DNA of 64,000 nucleotides from Paractinoplanes bogorensis (GCF_018829635.1 NZ_JAHKKG010000003.1:124001-188000), one strand, 5' to 3'. Counted from the first letter of the stretch, positions 1-9,053 are shown. Program-made: numbers and translations. Notes: a model not told the origin generated them from the letters alone.

Positions 1-1157
1 CGTACGGGCACGAGGCCGGCGACGCCGTGCTCAAGGCGGTCGCGGTCGCCCTGCGTACGGTGATCCGCTCGGGCGACACCGCGGGCCGGCTCGGCGGTGA
101 CGAGTTCGCCGTCGTGCTGCCCGCGCTGCCCAGCCGGGCCGCCGCCGAGAGCATCGCGCAGCGGCTGGTCGACGCGCTGCGCACGCCGGTGATCTTCGGG
201 GAGCTGGTGCTGGCGGTCGAGGCGAGCATCGGGATCGCCTTCCGCGACGAGACCACCACCGAGACGCTGCATCTGATGGTGCACGCCGACGCGGCCATGT
301 ACGCGGCCAAACGGGCCGGCCGGGGCCAGTACCGCGTCTTCACCGCCGACATGGACACCCGCGCCCAGGACGCCGAGCTGCGCCGTGCGGTCGAGAACGA
401 CGAGCTCGTCGTGCACTTCCAGCCGGTCGTCGACCTGAGCACCGGCACCATGGTGACGGTCGAGGCCCTGGTGCGCTGGAACCACCCGGCACGCGGGCTG
501 CTCATGCCGGGCGCCTTCATCGAGGTGGCCGAGGAGACCGGCGCGGTGATCCCGCTCGGCGAGTGGGTGCTGCGCGACGCGTGCCGGCAGGCCGCCGCCT
601 GGCGGGCCGAGTACCCGGCCGAGGCCGACGCGCTGTGGCTCAGCGTCAACCTCTCGGCCCGGCAGGTGGTGCTGGCGAGCCTGGTCGACACCATCCGCGG
701 CATCCTGGACGAGACCGGCTTCCCGGCCGACCGGCTGGTGCTCGAGCTGACCGAGAGCGTGGTGCTGCAACCCGACGAGCCGACCGTGGCCCGGCTCAAC
801 ACGCTGCGCGAGATGGGCATCGGCATCTCGGTGGACGACTTCGGCACCGGGTTCGCCGCGCTCAGCTATCTGCGTCTGCTGCCGGTCAGCGTGCTCAAGA
901 TCGACCGCTCGTTCGTCGACGGCATCGACACCGACCCGGACGCGTACGCGGTGGCCGAGGCCGTGGTGCGCCTGGCCCAGGCCTACCGGCTGCACGTGGT
1001 GGCCGAGGGCATCGAGACCGCCGAGCAGGCCCGCTGCCTGGCCGAGATGGGCTGCGGGTACGGGCAGGGCTACCACTTCGCCCGCCCGATGCCCGGCCCG
1101 GCCCTGGCGTCACTGCTGGCCGAGCGCCAGTCGTCGCCGGTGCTCACCAAGTCGTGA
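1..1157 (+). CDS. GGDEF-EAL cyclic-di-GMP protein, 5' truncated
   Basis: This is the C-terminal part of a cyclic-di-GMP turnover protein. The reading frame is open from base 3, and the residues there already match the middle of a GGDEF domain (GHEAGDAVLKAVA), so the true start lies outside the window. The diguanylate cyclase active-site loop RLGGDEF is intact near base 90. A phosphodiesterase domain follows, with the EAL motif (TVEALVRW) near base 460, then DDFGTGFAALSYL, KIDRSFV and AEGIETAEQ, all intact. Both halves therefore look catalytically competent, although dual proteins often use only one activity. Any N-terminal sensory domain cannot be seen. The gene ends convergently, overlapping the next minus-strand gene by 14 bases. 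Confidence 0.95.
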   Translation, partial: YGHEAGDAVLKAVAVALRTVIRSGDTAGRLGGDEFAVVLPALPSRAAAESIAQRLVDALRTPVIFGELVLAVEASIGIAFRDETTTETLHLMVHADAAMYAAKRAGRGQYRVFTADMDTRAQDAELRRAVENDELVVHFQPVVDLSTGTMVTVEALVRWNHPARGLLMPGAFIEVAEETGAVIPLGEWVLRDACRQAAAWRAEYPAEADALWLSVNLSARQVVLASLVDTIRGILDETGFPADRLVLELTESVVLQPDEPTVARLNTLREMGIGISVDDFGTGFAALSYLRLLPVSVLKIDRSFVDGIDTDPDAYAVAEAVVRLAQAYRLHVVAEGIETAEQARCLAEMGCGYGQGYHFARPMPGPALASLLAERQSSPVLTKS

Positions 1158-2493
1158 GCAGCAGGTGGTTGACGGCCAGGGCGACGACGGCCTGGGCGGC
1201 CAGCCAGAAGCGCCGCCGATCGGCCGGGATCAGCGCCGCGCCGGCCGTCAGCCACCACGCGAACGGCAGCCAGATGCGTTCCACCTCGGCCTTGCTGTAG
1301 CCGGACAGGTCGGCGGCCAGGATCGCCACGGCGGCGCTCAACGGCAGCAGCCAGACCGCCCGGCGGGGACCGGTGGATGCCCGTACGGCCCGGCGCACGA
1401 TCACGGCGGCCACGGGACCAGCGCTGACCGCGAGCACCGCCAGATTCGCCCACACCCAGTAGGCGTACGGGCGGATCGAGGCGATGCCCTGGTAGTAGCG
1501 CCGGCCCACCAGGTGATAGCCGTCGAGCCACCAGAAGCCGTACGCGGTGAAGGTGACCACGACCGCTGCCACACCGGCCGTTGCCCACAGCGCCGGGCGC
1601 CAGGAGAAACCGGCCGCAATCACCACACCGGCCACGACAAAAACCATCAGGACCAGCCCGTACGAGAGATAGCAGCCCACGCCGAGCAGCAGGCCCCCGG
1701 CCAGCGCGATCGTGCCGGCGCGCCGGGTCAGTCCGTGGGCCAGCAACGCCACGCCGCTCGCGGTGACCCCGGCGAACAGGCCGTCGGCCGACACCCCGGC
1801 CCACACCGCACCCGGGAAGAGCACGGCGAACGGCACGGCGGCGCGGGCCGCGTCCTCGGCTCCCAGCAGGTGGAGCGTGTGCGGCACGGCGACGGCGGTG
1901 AGCGCGCCGGCCGCGATACAGACGAGCCCGGCCCAGCCGCCGCCGGACAGGCCGATCCGGTCGAGCGCCACGAAGGTGAGCAGCGCCCCGGGTGGATGGC
2001 CGGACACGTGGGTGGTCCACGAATCGGCGTTGCCGTCCAGGATCCTCGCGGTGAACCCGCGCAGCATCGCCGGGATGTCATGGACCCCGGTGACCTCGTG
2101 CAGATATTCGGGCTGGGTGGTGAGGCGGCCGGCGATGCCGCGCGTCCAGCCGTCGATCAGGGCCAGCGACAGCGACCAGGCTACGGCGGTCGCGTAGGCG
2201 AGGCCGGACAGCCGGGACCACGACAACCGAGCGGCGAGCATCGGCCCGCGCCACCACACCAGCACCGCCACCACGACCGCGAGGGGCGTGCCCGGGCCCA
2301 CATGCGGGAGCCAGTGCGCGAACAGCGGCGCCGCGCTGGCCTGCACCGGCCGCCCGTTCAGGTAGAGCACCGCCGCGACAGCCGACGCGACGGCGAACAG
2401 CCCGAGGGCGACAGTGGCGGCCACCAGATCGGCCCGGGCTGTCGTGCGCGTGGCGTCCGGGCCTCTCGTGCGCGCGGTGTCGCGGGGTCTCAT
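1144..2493 (-). CDS. Multi-pass membrane glycosyltransferase-like protein
   Basis: A 449-residue integral membrane protein with about ten hydrophobic segments. After a short Arg-rich N-terminus, the first membrane span begins near residue 24 (LVAATVALGLFAVASAVAAV). A large non-membrane loop carries HVSGHPPGALL and resembles actinobacterial lipid-linked-sugar (GT-C fold) transferases. No DXD-type motif was assigned with confidence, so the transferase label rests on general architecture. The start at 2493 is chosen because the ATG overlaps the stop of the upstream epimerase gene as ATGA, which implies translational coupling. Together with that epimerase, and with the GT2 operon transcribed the other way, it suggests synthesis or transfer of a surface sugar. 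It could also be a conserved membrane protein without transferase activity. Confidence 0.7.
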   Translation of the reverse strand: MRPRDTARTRGPDATRTTARADLVAATVALGLFAVASAVAAVLYLNGRPVQASAAPLFAHWLPHVGPGTPLAVVVAVLVWWRGPMLAARLSWSRLSGLAYATAVAWSLSLALIDGWTRGIAGRLTTQPEYLHEVTGVHDIPAMLRGFTARILDGNADSWTTHVSGHPPGALLTFVALDRIGLSGGGWAGLVCIAAGALTAVAVPHTLHLLGAEDAARAAVPFAVLFPGAVWAGVSADGLFAGVTASGVALLAHGLTRRAGTIALAGGLLLGVGCYLSYGLVLMVFVVAGVVIAAGFSWRPALWATAGVAAVVVTFTAYGFWWLDGYHLVGRRYYQGIASIRPYAYWVWANLAVLAVSAGPVAAVIVRRAVRASTGPRRAVWLLPLSAAVAILAADLSGYSKAEVERIWLPFAWWLTAGAALIPADRRRFWLAAQAVVALAVNHLLLTTW

Positions 2494-3539
2494 CCGCGTA
2501 GGGGGGCGTGGGCGAAGGCGGCGACACCCTCGGCCAGGCCGACCGCCGCCCGGAAGCCGAGTTCGGCATCGGCGCGGGCCGGGGAGGCGACCACGTGCCG
2601 GACGTCGCCCAGCCGGAACTCGCCGGTCACCACCGGGGCCGGACCGTCCGCGGCCCGGCTCAGTTCGGCCGCCATGTCCCCGATCGTCGCCGGGCGCCCG
2701 GACGCGACGTTGTAGGCCCGCCAGCCCAGGTCGCGACGGGTCGCGGCCACGGCGGCCACGTTCGCCGCCGCGACGTCGTGCACGTGGACGAAGTCGCGGC
2801 GCTGCCCGCCGTCCTCGAAGACGTGGGGCGCCCGGCCGTCCGCGAGGGCCGACCGGAAGATCGCGGCCACCCCGCTGTACGGCGTGTTCCGCGGCATCCC
2901 GGGCCCGTACACGTTGTGGTAGCGCAGGGCCACGACCGAACCGCCGGTCTGCCGCGCCCACGCCGCGCTCAGATGTTCCTGCGCGACCTTGGTTGCGGCG
3001 TACACGCTGCGCGGGTCGAGCATGGCGTCCTCGGTGATCAGTCCCGGGGTGAGGTCGGCCGAGCAGTCCGGGCAGCGGGCCTCGAACCGGCCGGCCATGA
3101 GGTCGGCCGCCGATCGGGCCGCCGGGCGCACCGAGCCGTGCCGCGCACACGTGTAGGCGCCCTCGCCGTAGACCACCATGGAACTCGCCAGCACCAGCCG
3201 CGAGACGCCCGCGCGGGCCATCGCCGCGAGAAGCACCGCGGTGCCCAGGTCGTTGCAGCCGACGTACTCGGGAAGGTCGTCCAGATCGACGCCCAGACCG
3301 ACCATCGCGGCTTGGTGCACGACCACATCCACACCGGACAGCAACGCGGCCACGGCCGGGCGGTCGCGCACATCCACCCGGTGCACCGGCACGCCGTCGA
3401 CGGTCGCGGGCGGGGGCGTGCGATGCGCGAAGTCGTGGCCGACGTCGAGCGCGGTGACGTCGTCACCGCCCTCCCGGAGGGCGTGCACGACGTGGGATCC
3501 GATGAAACCGGCGCCGCCGGTCACGAGTACGTGGGTCAC
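2490..3539 (-). CDS. NAD-dependent epimerase/dehydratase (extended SDR)
   Basis: A 349-residue nucleotide-sugar epimerase or dehydratase. The N-terminal Rossmann motif GGAGFIGSH (residues 8-16) binds NAD(P), and the catalytic Tyr-Lys pair appears as YAATK (Y180, K184). Between them is an insertion with C131 and a CPDC cluster (C156, C159), which could bind a metal; this is an unusual decoration for the family. The substrate cannot be named from sequence; UDP-glucose 4-epimerase-like activity is the default expectation. The gene leads a two-gene minus-strand operon, with its stop overlapping the start of the membrane glycosyltransferase-like gene. It faces the GT2 operon across a 154-base divergent region. 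Confidence 0.88.
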   Translation of the reverse strand: MTHVLVTGGAGFIGSHVVHALREGGDDVTALDVGHDFAHRTPPPATVDGVPVHRVDVRDRPAVAALLSGVDVVVHQAAMVGLGVDLDDLPEYVGCNDLGTAVLLAAMARAGVSRLVLASSMVVYGEGAYTCARHGSVRPAARSAADLMAGRFEARCPDCSADLTPGLITEDAMLDPRSVYAATKVAQEHLSAAWARQTGGSVVALRYHNVYGPGMPRNTPYSGVAAIFRSALADGRAPHVFEDGGQRRDFVHVHDVAAANVAAVAATRRDLGWRAYNVASGRPATIGDMAAELSRAADGPAPVVTGEFRLGDVRHVVASPARADAELGFRAAVGLAEGVAAFAHAPLRG

Positions 3540-3680
3540 CCGGCCGACGGTAGGGCCGGTCGGCGGGATCCGGCCGCGATCCGCCCCGGACGTCCGCGGA
3601 TCGTAAGAACCAGCTGGTCACGTCACTGTTTCGTAAGATCTCGTCACCGCGCGGTAAGCCCTGGCGGGTCCGGTTCTCAC

Positions 3681-3693
3681 TAGCGTCCGGATC
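3681..3693 (+). promoter_or_regulatory. Leaderless promoter -10 for the GT2 operon
   Basis: TAGCGT (3681-3686) fits the TANNNT -10 consensus and is followed by exactly 7 bases before the ATG at 3694. This is the spacing expected for a leaderless transcript, and no ribosome binding site is visible. The same geometry recurs at several other genes in the window. No convincing -35 element was found. Confidence 0.6.
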
Positions 3694-4353
3694 ATGACCG
3701 ATGTCGTGCTGCCCTGCCGCAACGAAGCGCCGGCCCTGCCCGCCCTGCTGACCCTGATGCCGCCCGGCTACCGGGCGATCGTCGTCGACAACGGCTCCAC
3801 CGACGGCACGGCCGGGGTCGCCCGCGAGTTCGGGGCCGAGGTCGTCACGGTGACCGAGCCCGGGTACGGCGCGGCCGTGCACGCCGGGATCCTGGCCGCC
3901 GATCCGGACGACGGCGTGGTCTGCGTGATGGACGCCGACGGCTCGTTCGACCCCCGGGAGCTTCCGCGTCTGGCTTTTCCCGTACGGGTGGGAGCAACCG
4001 ACCTCGCGACGGCTCGCCGTCGTCCGGCCGGGCGCGGGGTGTGGCCGGTGCACGCCCGGCTGGGCAACGCGGTGCTGGCTCGTCGGGTTCGACGGCGCAC
4101 GGGCCTCTCCGTGCACGACATCGGACCGATGCGCGCCGTACGGAAGGAAGCTCTGCTCGGTCTCGGCCTGCGGGACCGGCGCTTCGGCTATCCGCTCGAG
4201 CTGCTGCTGGCGGCCGGGCGGGCCGGTTGGCGGGTGACCGAGGTCGACGTCGGCTACCACCCGCGGGCGGCCGGCACGAAGTCCAAGGTGAGCGGCTCGG
4301 CGCTGGGCACGCTGCGCGCGGTCCGCGACATGAGCGCGGTGCTGGCCCGATGA
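3694..4353 (+). CDS. Glycosyltransferase family 2
   Basis: A 219-residue GT-A fold transferase resembling dolichyl-phosphate mannose synthases. It starts MTDVVLPCRNEAPALP, and the nucleotide-binding region VVDNGSTDGT is near residues 29-38. A metal-binding DXD-like motif (MDADGSFDP) is near residues 87-95. There is no membrane anchor, so it probably works on the cytoplasmic face, transferring a sugar from a nucleotide donor to a lipid or small acceptor. It is the first gene of a five-gene operon and its stop overlaps the start of the DUF2064 gene (ATGA). The start is supported by a -10 element placed for leaderless transcription. Confidence 0.88.
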   Translation: MTDVVLPCRNEAPALPALLTLMPPGYRAIVVDNGSTDGTAGVAREFGAEVVTVTEPGYGAAVHAGILAADPDDGVVCVMDADGSFDPRELPRLAFPVRVGATDLATARRRPAGRGVWPVHARLGNAVLARRVRRRTGLSVHDIGPMRAVRKEALLGLGLRDRRFGYPLELLLAAGRAGWRVTEVDVGYHPRAAGTKSKVSGSALGTLRAVRDMSAVLAR

Positions 4354-4985
4354 GCGGCCGGGTGATCGTGCTGGCCAAGGCGCCGGTGCCGGGCCGGGTC
4401 AAGACGCGGCTCTGCCCGCCGTGCACCCCGCAGCAGGCGGCCCTGGTCGCGGCGGCCGCACTCGCCGACACGCTGGCCACCGTGTCTGCTACCGCAGTGG
4501 GCCGACGGGTGCTGGCGCTGGACGGCGAACTCCCGGAACCGCCCGGCTGGCAGACGATCGCGCAGCCCCCGGGAACCCTCGGCGACCGGCTGGCCGGGGC
4601 CTTCGCCTCCGGCGTCGCGCCGTCGGTGCTGGTCGGGATGGACACGCCGCAGCTGACCCAGGCGCACCTGCATGACGCGCTGGACCTGGACGAGGCCGAT
4701 GCGACGCTGGGCCTGGCCGAGGACGGCGGCTGGTGGGCGCTCGGTCTGCGCGACCCGGCCCGCGCCGAGGTCCTGCGGGCGATCCCGACCTCCACCCCGG
4801 ACACCGGGGCCGACACCCGGGCCGCCCTCGTACGGCTCGGCCTGACCGTGCGGATGCTGCCGGTCCTGCGCGACGTCGACACCGCGGCCGACGCCCACGC
4901 GGTCGCTGCGCAGTGCCGGCCGGACAGCCGGTTCGCGGTCGCGGTACGCCGGCACGTGCCGGCTCCGGCGGCGATGGCCCGGTGA
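4350..4985 (+). CDS. TIGR04282/DUF2064 nucleotidyltransferase-like protein
   Basis: A 211-residue protein of the DUF2064 family, which has a GT-A/CofC-like fold. The N-terminus shows LAKAPVPGRVKTRL, the usual nucleotide-binding signature of the family. GMDTPQL near residues 94-100 and LGLAEDGGWWALGL near 115-128 match the conserved acidic and Gly-Trp motifs. Members are commonly encoded beside GT2 enzymes and are thought to act on sugar nucleotides or related metabolites; the exact reaction is unknown. Its start overlaps the GT2 stop as ATGA and its stop overlaps the methyltransferase start as GTGA, so the three are probably translated together. Confidence 0.85.
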   Translation: MSGRVIVLAKAPVPGRVKTRLCPPCTPQQAALVAAAALADTLATVSATAVGRRVLALDGELPEPPGWQTIAQPPGTLGDRLAGAFASGVAPSVLVGMDTPQLTQAHLHDALDLDEADATLGLAEDGGWWALGLRDPARAEVLRAIPTSTPDTGADTRAALVRLGLTVRMLPVLRDVDTAADAHAVAAQCRPDSRFAVAVRRHVPAPAAMAR

Positions 4986-5623
4986 CCGGCGTGGCCCTCT
5001 TCGACGCGGCGCTGCGGCGGGCCGCGACCGGACGGTCCGCGTCCTTCGCGGTGCGCGACCCGTTCGGCGAACTGCACCCGTTCGACCCGGCCGCGTGGTG
5101 CCGGGACGAACTGCCGGGCGATACCACGCTGCTGGACCGCTGCACCGGGCCCGTGCTCGACGTCGGCTGCGGCCCCGGCCGCCTGGTCGGGGCGCTGGCC
5201 GCGGCCGGATTCAGCGCCTTCGGCATCGACGTGAGTGCGGAGGCTGTCCGCCTGACCCGCGAGCGCGGCGCCGCGGCCCTGCGGCGAGACGTGTTCGGCT
5301 CGGTACCCGGCACCGGCCGGTGGCGCGACGTGCTGCTGGCCGACGGCAACATCGGCATCGGCGGCGACCCGGCCCGCCTGCTGCGCCGGTGCCACCAGCT
5401 GATCGCCCGCACCGGCCGGGTCCACGCCGAACTGGCCCCGCCCGGTCGCCCGAGCTGGTCGGGATCGGTCGAGGTGCACACCACCGGTGGCCCCGGCGCC
5501 CGGCTGGCCTGGGCCGCCGTGTCCGCCGACGACCTGGCGCGCGTGGCCGCGGAGGCGGACCTGCGTGTGCTCGACGTGCGAACGGAGGCGGACCGATGGT
5601 TCGGGACCCTCGCCCGGCGCTGA
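4982..5623 (+). CDS. SAM-dependent class I methyltransferase
   Basis: A 213-residue methyltransferase. Motif I for S-adenosylmethionine binding is VLDVGCGPGRLVGAL near residues 57-71, followed by GIDVSAEAVRL, where the acidic residue would contact the ribose. The GTG start at 4982 overlaps the preceding stop. The 3' end overlaps the molybdopterin oxidoreductase start by 28 bases. The acceptor is unknown; position in the operon suggests the sugar or lipid product of the two upstream enzymes, but this is inference from context only. Confidence 0.85.
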   Translation: MTGVALFDAALRRAATGRSASFAVRDPFGELHPFDPAAWCRDELPGDTTLLDRCTGPVLDVGCGPGRLVGALAAAGFSAFGIDVSAEAVRLTRERGAAALRRDVFGSVPGTGRWRDVLLADGNIGIGGDPARLLRRCHQLIARTGRVHAELAPPGRPSWSGSVEVHTTGGPGARLAWAAVSADDLARVAAEADLRVLDVRTEADRWFGTLARR

Positions 5624-6879
5624 GGCGACTGGCCCGATGGCTGCTCGCGCCGCCGGACAGCCTGCGGAAAGGCCCGTTCGAGCCGGGCGCTTTCCCGTCC
5701 CGGCTGCGGTCGGAGCGGCTGACCAGCCTGCTCGGCATCGCGCTCGGGGTGGCGTTCGCCGTCTGCTTCGGCACCGGTCTGCTCAGCCACCTGATCCAGC
5801 ACCCGCCCGGCTGGTTCTGGTGGCCGTCCCGCCCGGTGGGCCTCTACCGGTTCACCCAGGGCCTGCACGTGGCGACCGGGCTGGCCTGCGTGCCGCTGCT
5901 CGGAGCCAAACTGTGGTCGGTCTACCCGCGACTGTTCACGTGGCCGCCGGTGCGGTCGCTCGCCCACGCGGCCGAACGCGGGAGCGTGGCCCTGCTGGTC
6001 GCGGCCGCGCTGTTCCAGGTGCTCAGCGGCGTGCTCAACGTCGCCCACTGGTACGCACCCATGCCGTTCTTCTTCACCACCGGCCACTACCGGGTCGCCT
6101 GGCTGGTAGCGGGAGCGATCCTGGTCCACATCGGTGTGCAGTTGCCGGTCGTGCGCGCCGCCCTGCGCCGTCCTCCACGAGCGGTGCCGGCCGGCGATCC
6201 GGCGGTGGACGGGCCTCCGATCGACCGTGCAGACTGCGTTCCGGGAGTCGGCTCGGCGGGATCCGCGGACGTCGCCGGGACGCAGCGGCGGCGGCTGCTG
6301 GTCGCGGTGGGCGCCGCGGTAGGCCTGATCACGGTGACCACGGCCGGGCAGACGATTCGGCCGCTGGACGCGCTGGCGTTGCTGGCGCCCCGACGCCCGG
6401 ACCTGGGCCCGCAGGGGCTGCCGGTCAACAAGACCGCTGCGGCGGCGGGAACCTCGGTCCTGGACATGTCGGCCTACCGGCTCGTCGTGGACGGGCCGGG
6501 TGGGAGCGTCGAGCTGGATCTGGCCGCGCTCAACGGCCTGCCGCAGCACGCGGTCGACCTGCCGATCACCTGCGTCGAAGGGTGGAGCGCGGACGCCCGC
6601 TGGAGCGGTGTGCGCCTGGCCGACCTGGTCCGGCAGGTCGGCGCCGATCCGCGGCACGCCTCGGTGCTGGTCGAGTCGCTCGAGGCGGGCGGGCGCTACC
6701 GCAGCTCGACCGTCGCCGCGCCGCACACCCGCGACCCGGCGACCCTGATCGCGCTGCGGCTCAACGGGGAGGTGCTGCACCCGGACCACGGCTATCCGGC
6801 GCGGCTGATCGCTCCCAACCGGCCGGGCGTGCTGCAGACCAAGTGGGTGGGGCGTTTGACCGTACGGGCGGAATCATGA
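5596..6879 (+). CDS. Membrane cytochrome b-like / molybdopterin oxidoreductase fusion
   Basis: A 427-residue two-part redox protein. The N-terminal half has four membrane spans with well-placed histidines (LLSHLIQH, QGLHVATG, LNVAHW, LVHIGVQ) that look like b-heme ligands. A fifth hydrophobic segment near residues 232-250 precedes an extracytoplasmic sulfite-oxidase-type molybdopterin domain. In that domain ITCVEGW places Cys326 as the likely molybdenum ligand, and LIAPNRPG and TKWVGRLTV near the end are typical family motifs. The arrangement suggests electron exchange between the membrane quinone pool and a molybdenum centre in one polypeptide; the substrate is unknown. The ATG at 5596, preceded by GGAGGCGG, lies inside the methyltransferase 3' end. 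Confidence 0.85.
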   Translation: MVRDPRPALRRLARWLLAPPDSLRKGPFEPGAFPSRLRSERLTSLLGIALGVAFAVCFGTGLLSHLIQHPPGWFWWPSRPVGLYRFTQGLHVATGLACVPLLGAKLWSVYPRLFTWPPVRSLAHAAERGSVALLVAAALFQVLSGVLNVAHWYAPMPFFFTTGHYRVAWLVAGAILVHIGVQLPVVRAALRRPPRAVPAGDPAVDGPPIDRADCVPGVGSAGSADVAGTQRRRLLVAVGAAVGLITVTTAGQTIRPLDALALLAPRRPDLGPQGLPVNKTAAAAGTSVLDMSAYRLVVDGPGGSVELDLAALNGLPQHAVDLPITCVEGWSADARWSGVRLADLVRQVGADPRHASVLVESLEAGGRYRSSTVAAPHTRDPATLIALRLNGEVLHPDHGYPARLIAPNRPGVLQTKWVGRLTVRAES

Positions 6880-7256
6880 CCCGGATCCGCCGTGCGTTGA
6901 TCGTCGCCGGGGCGCTCGTGACGGCGTACGGGCTCGCGGGTGTGCTCTTCGATCCTGGTGTCCTGCTCTTTCTCGCGGCGGTGGTCGTCTTCCACGACCT
7001 GGTGTGGATGCCGGTCGTGCTGGCGTTCGGTGCGCTCGTGGCCCGTCCGGTCGCGCGGTTCGTGGCGATCGTCGCGGCCTCGGTGCTGGTCGTCGGCGTG
7101 CCCCTGGTCGTCGCGCAACCGCCGGCCGGCAACCCGTCGGTGCTGCCGCTCGACTACGGGCGCAACCTGTTGTTCGTGCTGGCCGCGTTGCTGGCCGCGG
7201 CCGTGCTGGTGGCCGCCTACCGCCGCCGGCGCCGCGTGCCGCCGCGAGGGAGGTGA
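6876..7256 (+). CDS. Small membrane protein with four predicted spans
   Basis: A 126-residue hydrophobic protein with four membrane segments (about residues 8-24, 27-48, 52-75 and 96-116) and an Arg-rich C-terminus. No family was recognised. Its ATG overlaps the molybdopterin oxidoreductase stop as ATGA, and it is the last gene of the operon. It could be an accessory subunit or assembly factor for the oxidoreductase; this is context only. Confidence 0.75.
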   Translation: MTRIRRALIVAGALVTAYGLAGVLFDPGVLLFLAAVVVFHDLVWMPVVLAFGALVARPVARFVAIVAASVLVVGVPLVVAQPPAGNPSVLPLDYGRNLLFVLAALLAAAVLVAAYRRRRRVPPRGR

Positions 7257-7343
7257 GTGCTCACTTACCGCGGTCGAGCCGGTCGGCGAGCGGAGCGGCG
7301 CGGCCGTAAGCGAATGGAAAGAACTGCGAAGCGCGCGGATCGG

Positions 7344-7356
7344 TAGCGTGGGAAGC
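7344..7356 (+). promoter_or_regulatory. Leaderless promoter -10 for the response regulator
   Basis: TAGCGT (7344-7349) followed by 7 bases and the GTG at 7357. The geometry supports that GTG over the in-frame GTG nine bases upstream, because the upstream codon would overlap the -10 element. Confidence 0.55.
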
Positions 7357-8049
7357 GTGGAGCATCAGGTGCTGGTCGTGGACGACGACCCGACGGTCAG
7401 CGACGTCGTGCGCCGGTATCTGGAGCAGTCGGGCTGCCGGGTCCGGCTGGCCGGCGACGGTTCGGCCGCGCTGGCCGCGGTGGCGGCGGAACGACCGGAT
7501 CTCGTGGTGCTCGACGTCATGATGCCGGGGCTGGACGGTCTGGAGGTCTGCCGGCGGCTGCGCCGCGACGTGCCCGACCTGCCGGTGGTCATGCTGACCG
7601 CGCTCGGTGAGGAGGCCGACCGGGTGCTCGGGCTCGAGATCGGCGCCGACGACTACGTGACCAAGCCGTTCTCGCCGCGCGAGCTCGTGCTGCGCATCCG
7701 GTCGGTGCTGCGCCGGGCCGGGGGAACGACCGCGGAACCGGCGGCGGCCGCGATGCTGACCGACGGCGACCTGACCGCCGACACCGCCCGCCGGATCGCC
7801 TGGCGGCGGGGCGAGCCGCTGGCGCTCACGGTGCGCGAGTTCGACCTGCTCGAGTTCCTGATGCGGCATCCGGGGCAGGCCTGGTCGCGGACCCAGCTGC
7901 TGGACCAGGTGTGGGGCTGGCAGATCGGCGACCATTCCACGGTCACCGTGCACGTCCGCCGGCTGCGCGAGAAGATCGAGGACGACCCGGCGGCGCCCCG
8001 GCGCATCCTCACCGTGTGGGGCATCGGCTACCGCTACGAGGCCGAATGA
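7357..8049 (+). CDS. OmpR/PhoB-family response regulator
   Basis: A 230-residue DNA-binding response regulator. The receiver domain has the acidic pair in VVDDDP near residues 6-11, the phosphoacceptor Asp in [12 protein letters not shown] near residue 53, the conserved Thr in MLTALG, and the Lys in [10 protein letters not shown]. The C-terminal winged helix is complete ([32 protein letters not shown]). The GTG at 7357 gives the usual family length and has a leaderless-type promoter. It overlaps the histidine kinase start by ATGA, so the pair is one operon. The target genes are unknown; the upstream redox operon is an obvious candidate. Confidence 0.93.
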   Translation: MEHQVLVVDDDPTVSDVVRRYLEQSGCRVRLAGDGSAALAAVAAERPDLVVLDVMMPGLDGLEVCRRLRRDVPDLPVVMLTALGEEADRVLGLEIGADDYVTKPFSPRELVLRIRSVLRRAGGTTAEPAAAAMLTDGDLTADTARRIAWRRGEPLALTVREFDLLEFLMRHPGQAWSRTQLLDQVWGWQIGDHSTVTVHVRRLREKIEDDPAAPRRILTVWGIGYRYEAE

Positions 8050-9053
8050 CCGACATGCTGCTGATCGGCCTGTACGCGCTGGCGGCGGGCGGTGTGGTCG
8101 CGGCGGCCGGGGCCGGCGCGCTGCGGTTGCTGCGTGACCGTTCGATCCTCGTGCACATCGTCGTGCTGCTGTCCGTCACCGTGACCGCCGTCGTCGCCGG
8201 GGTGGCCGCCGTCGCCCAGGCCATGTTCCTGTCGGCCCACGACCTGCGGGTGGTGCTGGTGACGGTGAGCGCCTCGGCCGCGGTCAGCCTGGTGGTCGGT
8301 GTGGCCTTCGGGCGGCGGCTGGCCGCCTCGGCGGTGTGGGCCGACCAGGCGCGGGAGCGGGAACGCCGGCTCGAGGCCGGTCGCCGCGAGCTGGTCGCGT
8401 GGGTCTCGCACGACCTGCGGACACCGCTGGCCGGCTTGCGGGCGATGGCCGAGGCGCTGGAGGACGGCGTCGTCGCCGACCCGGCCACGGTGGGCGAGTA
8501 CCACCGGCGGATCCGGCTCGAGACCGACCGGCTGACCCAGCTGGTCGACGACCTGTTCGAGCTGTCCCGGATCAACGCCGGTGCCCTGCGCCTGGCCCCG
8601 ACGATCGTGCCGCTGCGCGAGGTGGTGTCGGACGCCCTGGCCGGGGTCGCCCCACTCGCGGCCCGGCGCGGGATCACGCTGCGGGCGGCCGAGAGCGGCT
8701 GGCCCCGGGTGCGGGCGGGGGAGCGTGAGCTGGCCCGGGTGGTGAGCAACCTGCTGATCAACGCGGTCCGTTACACCCCCGAGGACGGCACCGTGCAGGT
8801 CGACGCGGGACTCGAGGCGGGCGACGTCTGGCTGGCCGTGTCCGACACGTGCGGCGGCATCCCCGACGACGACCTGCACCGGGTGTTCGACGTCGCGTTC
8901 CGGGGCGAGCGGGCCCGCACCCCGGACTGCGGGGCGGGCGGCGGGCTGGGCCTGGCCATTGTGCGCGGCCTGGTCGAGGCGCACGGCGGGCTGGTCGGCG
9001 TGCGCAACACGGGGGCGGGCTGCCGCTTCGAGGTGCGCCTGCCCGCGGCGTGA
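8046..9053 (+). CDS. Sensor histidine kinase
   Basis: A 335-residue membrane kinase. There are three hydrophobic segments in the first 95 residues with very little extracytoplasmic loop, so it may sense the membrane or an intramembrane signal. The HisKA motif [13 protein letters not shown] carries the phosphorylated His near residue 121. The ATPase domain has the N box [11 protein letters not shown] and a G2 box GGLGLAIV. The G1 box reads [10 protein letters not shown] instead of the common DXGXG form, a small departure that probably still allows nucleotide binding. Partner of the response regulator it overlaps. Confidence 0.92.
   Translation: MTDMLLIGLYALAAGGVVAAAGAGALRLLRDRSILVHIVVLLSVTVTAVVAGVAAVAQAMFLSAHDLRVVLVTVSASAAVSLVVGVAFGRRLAASAVWADQARERERRLEAGRRELVAWVSHDLRTPLAGLRAMAEALEDGVVADPATVGEYHRRIRLETDRLTQLVDDLFELSRINAGALRLAPTIVPLREVVSDALAGVAPLAARRGITLRAAESGWPRVRAGERELARVVSNLLINAVRYTPEDGTVQVDAGLEAGDVWLAVSDTCGGIPDDDLHRVFDVAFRGERARTPDCGAGGGLGLAIVRGLVEAHGGLVGVRNTGAGCRFEVRLPAA

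Noticed and set aside
1144..3150. 668-codon minus-strand frame as a single protein
   Set aside because: Only the part from 2493 downstream reads as membrane protein; the upstream part is antisense-like, out of frame with the epimerase gene, and the ATGA overlap sets the start.
3845..5479. 544-codon open frame on the minus strand
   Set aside because: Shadow of the overlapped GT2, DUF2064 and methyltransferase genes, all of which have family motifs and coupled starts and stops.
6100..6300. Possible frameshift in the molybdopterin oxidoreductase between its two halves
   Set aside because: The frame stays open, and the linker is simply low-conservation; both halves keep their motifs in one frame.
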